Origin: Acetobacteraceae bacterium B3987
GTDB taxonomy: Bacteria; Pseudomonadota; Alphaproteobacteria; Acetobacterales; Acetobacteraceae
DNA length: 64,000 bases
Reading direction: 5' to 3'
NCBI GenBank assembly: GCA_026537415.1
Contig: JAFNMF010000030.1
Coordinates: forward strand, 186,001 to 250,000
How positions within the stretch are numbered: position 1 is the first letter of the stretch; each line of letters opens with the position of its first letter. The notes under the pieces are model-generated. The model ran no database searches. It was not told where the DNA came from and worked only from the letters and a program-made list of their open reading frames with translations. Positions 61,202-64,000 of the stretch are shown here, piece after piece. Made by a program: the position numbers and the translations under genes.

Positions 61202-61220
61202 CAGAAACCTTACATGTTTC
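61202..61220 (-). promoter_or_regulatory. palindrome upstream of flagellin
   Basis: AGAAAC (61202-61207) and GTTTCT (61215-61220) flank seven bases, about 70 bases before the flagellin start codon. Part of the probable promoter region (61135-61267). No clear sigma-28 or sigma-54 consensus is visible to me. Confidence 0.4.
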
Positions 61221-61267
61221 TTACAGAGACCATTTCAAAATAACGCCGCAAAGAAAAATACTATCCT

Positions 61268-61828
61268 TTAGCCATCAGATTCATTTTTCCGTAAATAAGG
61301 CCTTGGGCTACGCAGTCGCCCCGGCACAGGCATAGCAATCTGATCAGAAAAATGAGGAACAGACTCTTCCTCTAGTTGAACAGATTCGACCGCTTTGGTC
61401 TGCTCAAGGGCCTTCTGCTGTTTTTCCAACTGCTCTTCCAGCTGTTGCAGCACGGCCTTTGCGGCTTCCATCGTGCCATTTAACCCCGATTCCTGCTGTT
61501 CTGAACGTGCAAGAATACCAGACAGAGACTCGGCGGTCTCTCTCGTCATTTTCTGCTGGTCGATGAGGTCTTCTTCCACATTACGGGCACGCTCCAGCAA
61601 AACAGAAAGACGCTTGTCCCCTTGTGTCACCTCATGGCGGACACGCTCGAACATATGATTCATTTGCTCTGTCGAGGCATCGAGCGTGGCAACCATCTCA
61701 TTCAACGCCGTGTAGGAATCACGAATGACACCCAGTCGCCGGACAATAAGGCGTGAGCTGATAATCCCGGCGATTAGGACGACCATCAAAAGAATCTCGA
61801 TGATGAGCTGACTATTTTTCAGAAGCAT
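61268..61828 (-). CDS. DUF6468 flagellar-cluster protein
   Basis: 186 residues from the ATG at 61828, with AGAGGGG upstream. One membrane helix lies at the N-terminus (QLIIEILLMVVLIAGIISSR), then a cytoplasmic coiled coil (NVEEDLIDQQKMTRETAESL; VLQQLEEQLEKQQKALEQTK). This matches DUF6468 proteins that follow fliM in alphaproteobacterial flagellar loci. Function unknown, perhaps at the motor. The gene overlaps the end of fliM by 17 bases. Confidence 0.8.
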   Translation of the reverse strand: MLLKNSQLIIEILLMVVLIAGIISSRLIVRRLGVIRDSYTALNEMVATLDASTEQMNHMFERVRHEVTQGDKRLSVLLERARNVEEDLIDQQKMTRETAESLSGILARSEQQESGLNGTMEAAKAVLQQLEEQLEKQQKALEQTKAVESVQLEEESVPHFSDQIAMPVPGRLRSPRPYLRKNESDG

Positions 61829-63044
61829 GATGTCCCCTCTGCTCTGCTGACTGCTGCTCCGCCGAAGCAGAACCAAGAGACGCCAACAGCTCCGGCGTCA
61901 GATCTTCTTCCAGCGGGATAAGACGCTGATCTATCCGGACAGCCTGCATCCGATGCAACCGGCCCAGCGTACCTTCAAAAATTGGTGTGCCATCACATTC
62001 CATCCGTACAGAATGAGGGGCCTCTCCCTTGCTCGGCAGATGAAGGACACTGCCTTTCTTCAACTCCAGAATCTGGGACAGTGGGAAAGACGCCGTCTCA
62101 AACACGGTTGAAACGGTCACACTCGTTTCCATGATTTCGGAAATGAGATGATTCTCCCAGATGGAGTCATTGCCAAAATTCTCACCCATGAACTGCTGGG
62201 AGAGCTTCTCTCTTACAGGCTCCAGCGTGGCATAAGGGATGACGATATCCATATCCCCGCTCCTGTCGCCCATATCAATATGGAACCGGGCCGCAATGGC
62301 CGCATTGGACGGGCGGGCGATGACCGCCAGACTGGAGCTGATCTCCAGCCGCTCGAACGAAAGGTCCACCTTGCCCACCGGCGCAAACGCCTCGGAGAGG
62401 TCCGCCAACGTGATGACGATCAGCTTCTCTATAAGGGCCCGTTCCAGAGCCGTATGCGGACGATTCTCAATGATCTTGGGGCCGCCACCCCGCTCTCCGC
62501 CCATCAGGATATCCACGATGGAATAGGACAGGGACGAATCCACGACCACCAGGCCGTAATTCTGCCACGGCTCTGCCCGGAAGACAGAAAACAGCGAGGA
62601 AGACGGCACTTCCCCCATATAATCCCCAAAACGTAGGGACCGCATGTTCTCCATAGTGATATCGACATTATCATTGGTAAAACCACGCAATGTCGAAGAG
62701 AGAAACCGCACGAGCCGGTCGAACACATTCTCCAGCATGGGCATACGCTCATAGGCCACAAAACCAGCCTTGATGATGCGCTCCATCCCACTTTCTTCCC
62801 GCATAGCAGAGCCAGAAAATGCGTTACCGAGCATGGCATCAATAGCGGATTGGTCCAGCGCATGGCCGTCCTCTCCGCCATCATCCCCCTCATGCGCAGC
62901 GACCCCGGAGGAGGATACTGCTTCCTCTTCCGGGGTATTATTCCATGCGGCATGATCTGCTTCACCCGGGCCGGGCTGCTCTACTCCCTGCCCTTCTGTC
63001 AGGCCAGACTGATCAGCCTGTGCCTGCTCCTCTTCATCGGCCAT
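61812..63044 (-). CDS. fliM: flagellar switch protein FliM
   Basis: 410 residues from the ATG at 63044; an in-frame GTG at 63059 directly after the fliL stop is an alternative. The start is acidic and disordered, then the CheC-like middle domain (RFLSSTLRGFTNDNVDITME; LSYSIVDILMGGERGGGPK) and the C-terminal SpoA domain (FPLSQILELKKGSVLHL, then GTPIFEGTLGRLHRMQAVRI) follow. The usual CheY-binding N-terminal peptide is not obvious. FliM forms the C-ring wall between FliG and FliN. Confidence 0.95.
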   Translation of the reverse strand: MADEEEQAQADQSGLTEGQGVEQPGPGEADHAAWNNTPEEEAVSSSGVAAHEGDDGGEDGHALDQSAIDAMLGNAFSGSAMREESGMERIIKAGFVAYERMPMLENVFDRLVRFLSSTLRGFTNDNVDITMENMRSLRFGDYMGEVPSSSLFSVFRAEPWQNYGLVVVDSSLSYSIVDILMGGERGGGPKIIENRPHTALERALIEKLIVITLADLSEAFAPVGKVDLSFERLEISSSLAVIARPSNAAIAARFHIDMGDRSGDMDIVIPYATLEPVREKLSQQFMGENFGNDSIWENHLISEIMETSVTVSTVFETASFPLSQILELKKGSVLHLPSKGEAPHSVRMECDGTPIFEGTLGRLHRMQAVRIDQRLIPLEEDLTPELLASLGSASAEQQSAEQRGHHASEK

Positions 63045-63060
63045 TGAGTCCAGGTCCACC

Positions 63061-63588
63061 TTACTGGGTTAGAAGTTCCGTAATATAAATATTTGTGACA
63101 TTCAGCGGGGCAAAGGCCACACGCAGACGCCTCAGCAACGCTTCTCGCAGGCGGTAGAAACCACTACCATGCAGGTCCTGCGGGCGGCTTTCGTGCAGAT
63201 ATGTCTGGAAAATATCCTGTACTTCAGGGATACGCCCCTGCAGAGCCGCCAGAGTTTCGGCACCTTCCACCTCTACACTGGCTGTCATCTTGACATAAAC
63301 TGTCCGCCCTGCACCGTTATCCAGATTTGCCGTTGCAGAAGGAATAGACAGAAGAAGGCGGCGTGACGCTGCCTCCTTGCCCTCTGTCGCCGCAGCCTTG
63401 GCCGCAGGCTTCCCTCCCCCACCGAATGGGGGAAGATGAGCCTGCCAAGCCCCCACGCCCCCACCAATCAGAAGAAGGGGCACAGCGGCCAGAATGGCCA
63501 TTTTCTTCTTGGACAAGCCTTTCTTCTCGTCAGTAGAGACGCCTGTTTCATCGCCCCCAGCTGCCGAAGGGTCTGTCTCATCACTCAT
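63061..63588 (-). CDS. fliL: flagellar basal-body-associated protein FliL
   Basis: 175 residues from the ATG at 63588. A cytoplasmic tail, one membrane helix (KMAILAAVPLLLIGGGVGAW) and a periplasmic domain (NLDNGAGRTVYVKMTASVEV; VQDIFQTYLHESRPQDLHGS; VTNIYITELLTQ at the end) are all as in FliL. FliL surrounds the stator and increases torque. It follows the regulator gene by 17 bases and precedes fliM. Confidence 0.95.
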   Translation of the reverse strand: MSDETDPSAAGGDETGVSTDEKKGLSKKKMAILAAVPLLLIGGGVGAWQAHLPPFGGGGKPAAKAAATEGKEAASRRLLLSIPSATANLDNGAGRTVYVKMTASVEVEGAETLAALQGRIPEVQDIFQTYLHESRPQDLHGSGFYRLREALLRRLRVAFAPLNVTNIYITELLTQ

Positions 63589-63605
63589 GCCATTCCGCTC
63601 CGTTC

Positions 63606-64000
63606 TCAATCCTGATGGACCGGTTGTCTGGTCACTTTTTCTGCAAGGCGACGTCCTTCCATCTCACCCGCCATAGCTGTCACTCCCAGACCGGCAGAAA
63701 CAGGCATGCTGGCTTCCCGGATAGCTTGCTGAACAGGGCCAATCTCATCTTCCGCACGGGCACCAAGTGGCAGGAAGGCTTCTTCATTCAGCCGATACCC
63801 CATGCCCCAGCTCGTGATGAAAGGTTTCTGAATCCCTCTTGCACGCAGCTTCTGGCGGATACGGCATACCATCACATCAATGGTCTTGCTGATGGGCTTC
63901 TCCCGTCCAGCATACAGGGTTGACAAAATGGCGGCTTTATTCAGCAGGCTACCACGACGACGAACCATAAGGGACATGATGTCATATTCACCTTGCGTCA
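63606..64000 (-). CDS. OmpR-type response regulator, N-terminal part outside the window
   Basis: 131 codons are visible and the frame is open at the right edge. The winged-helix DNA-binding domain is clear: TQGEYDIMSLMVRRRGSLLN, ILSTLYAGREKPISKTIDVM, VCRIRQKLRARGI and SWGMGYRLNEEA. It resembles CtrA and the flagellar regulator FtcR. About 45 extra residues follow the domain. It heads the fliL-fliM-DUF6468 operon, so it probably controls flagellar genes and may bind the repeats described above. The receiver domain is not visible. Confidence 0.85.
   Translation of the reverse strand, partial: TQGEYDIMSLMVRRRGSLLNKAAILSTLYAGREKPISKTIDVMVCRIRQKLRARGIQKPFITSWGMGYRLNEEAFLPLGARAEDEIGPVQQAIREASMPVSAGLGVTAMAGEMEGRRLAEKVTRQPVHQD

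Overview
The window is almost certainly from a motile alphaproteobacterium, and the protein sequences look like the acetic acid bacteria (Acetobacteraceae). The signs are an alphaproteobacterial flagellar gene set (FlaF, a DUF1217 protein, a DUF6468 protein, MotE-type proteins, separate FliO and FliN, a Ros/MucR zinc-finger regulator and an OmpR-type regulator beside fliL-fliM) and moderate GC. I could not run a search, so the family assignment is an inference.

Layout. (1) 1-1.2 kb: 5' part of a membrane methyl-accepting chemotaxis protein (minus strand). (2) 1.5-9.1 kb: an accessory stretch with a small exported protein, an Apea-like HEPN protein, a 73-residue repeat protein, a one-helix membrane protein, a WYL-domain regulator, two tandem dynamin-like GTPases and a secreted protein. 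Part of it looks lower in GC than the rest and resembles a defence or stress island. (3) 9.2-55.3 kb and 60.2-63.6 kb: a flagellar island holding flgB, C, D, E, F, G, H, I, J, K, L and flgA; fliE, F, G, H, I, J, K, L, M, N, O, P, Q, R; flhA, flhB; an FlhF-like protein; motA, motB; two MotE-like genes; flaF; a FlgN-like gene; and flagellin. I saw no fliD, fliS, flbT or flagellar sigma factor in the window.

(4) Inserted in the flagellar island are sugar genes: UDP-galactopyranose mutase, a GT-A glycosyltransferase, a GT25 enzyme, a GT2 enzyme, a TPR-glycosyltransferase fusion built like Caulobacter FlmG, and a GT8 pair next to flagellin in which one member has lost the DXD metal-binding motif. 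Together they suggest that flagellin or another flagellar or surface component is glycosylated. (5) At 55.5-58.1 kb an acetoin/pyruvate dehydrogenase E1 alpha-beta pair and a GlcG/HbpS-like gene sit between flgL and flagellin, with no E2 or E3. (6) The right edge cuts an OmpR-type response regulator that starts the regulator-fliL-fliM-DUF6468 operon.

Regulation. Several flagellar transcription units are preceded by inverted repeats with a (A/G)CCTT(G/A) core and its complement, for example a perfect 12-bp arm pair before fliF and an 11-bp pair before flgE. A 16-bp sequence also recurs before the bactofilin-motE unit and before flgG. These are candidate binding sites for the island's own regulators. 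Strong hairpins separate most convergent genes.
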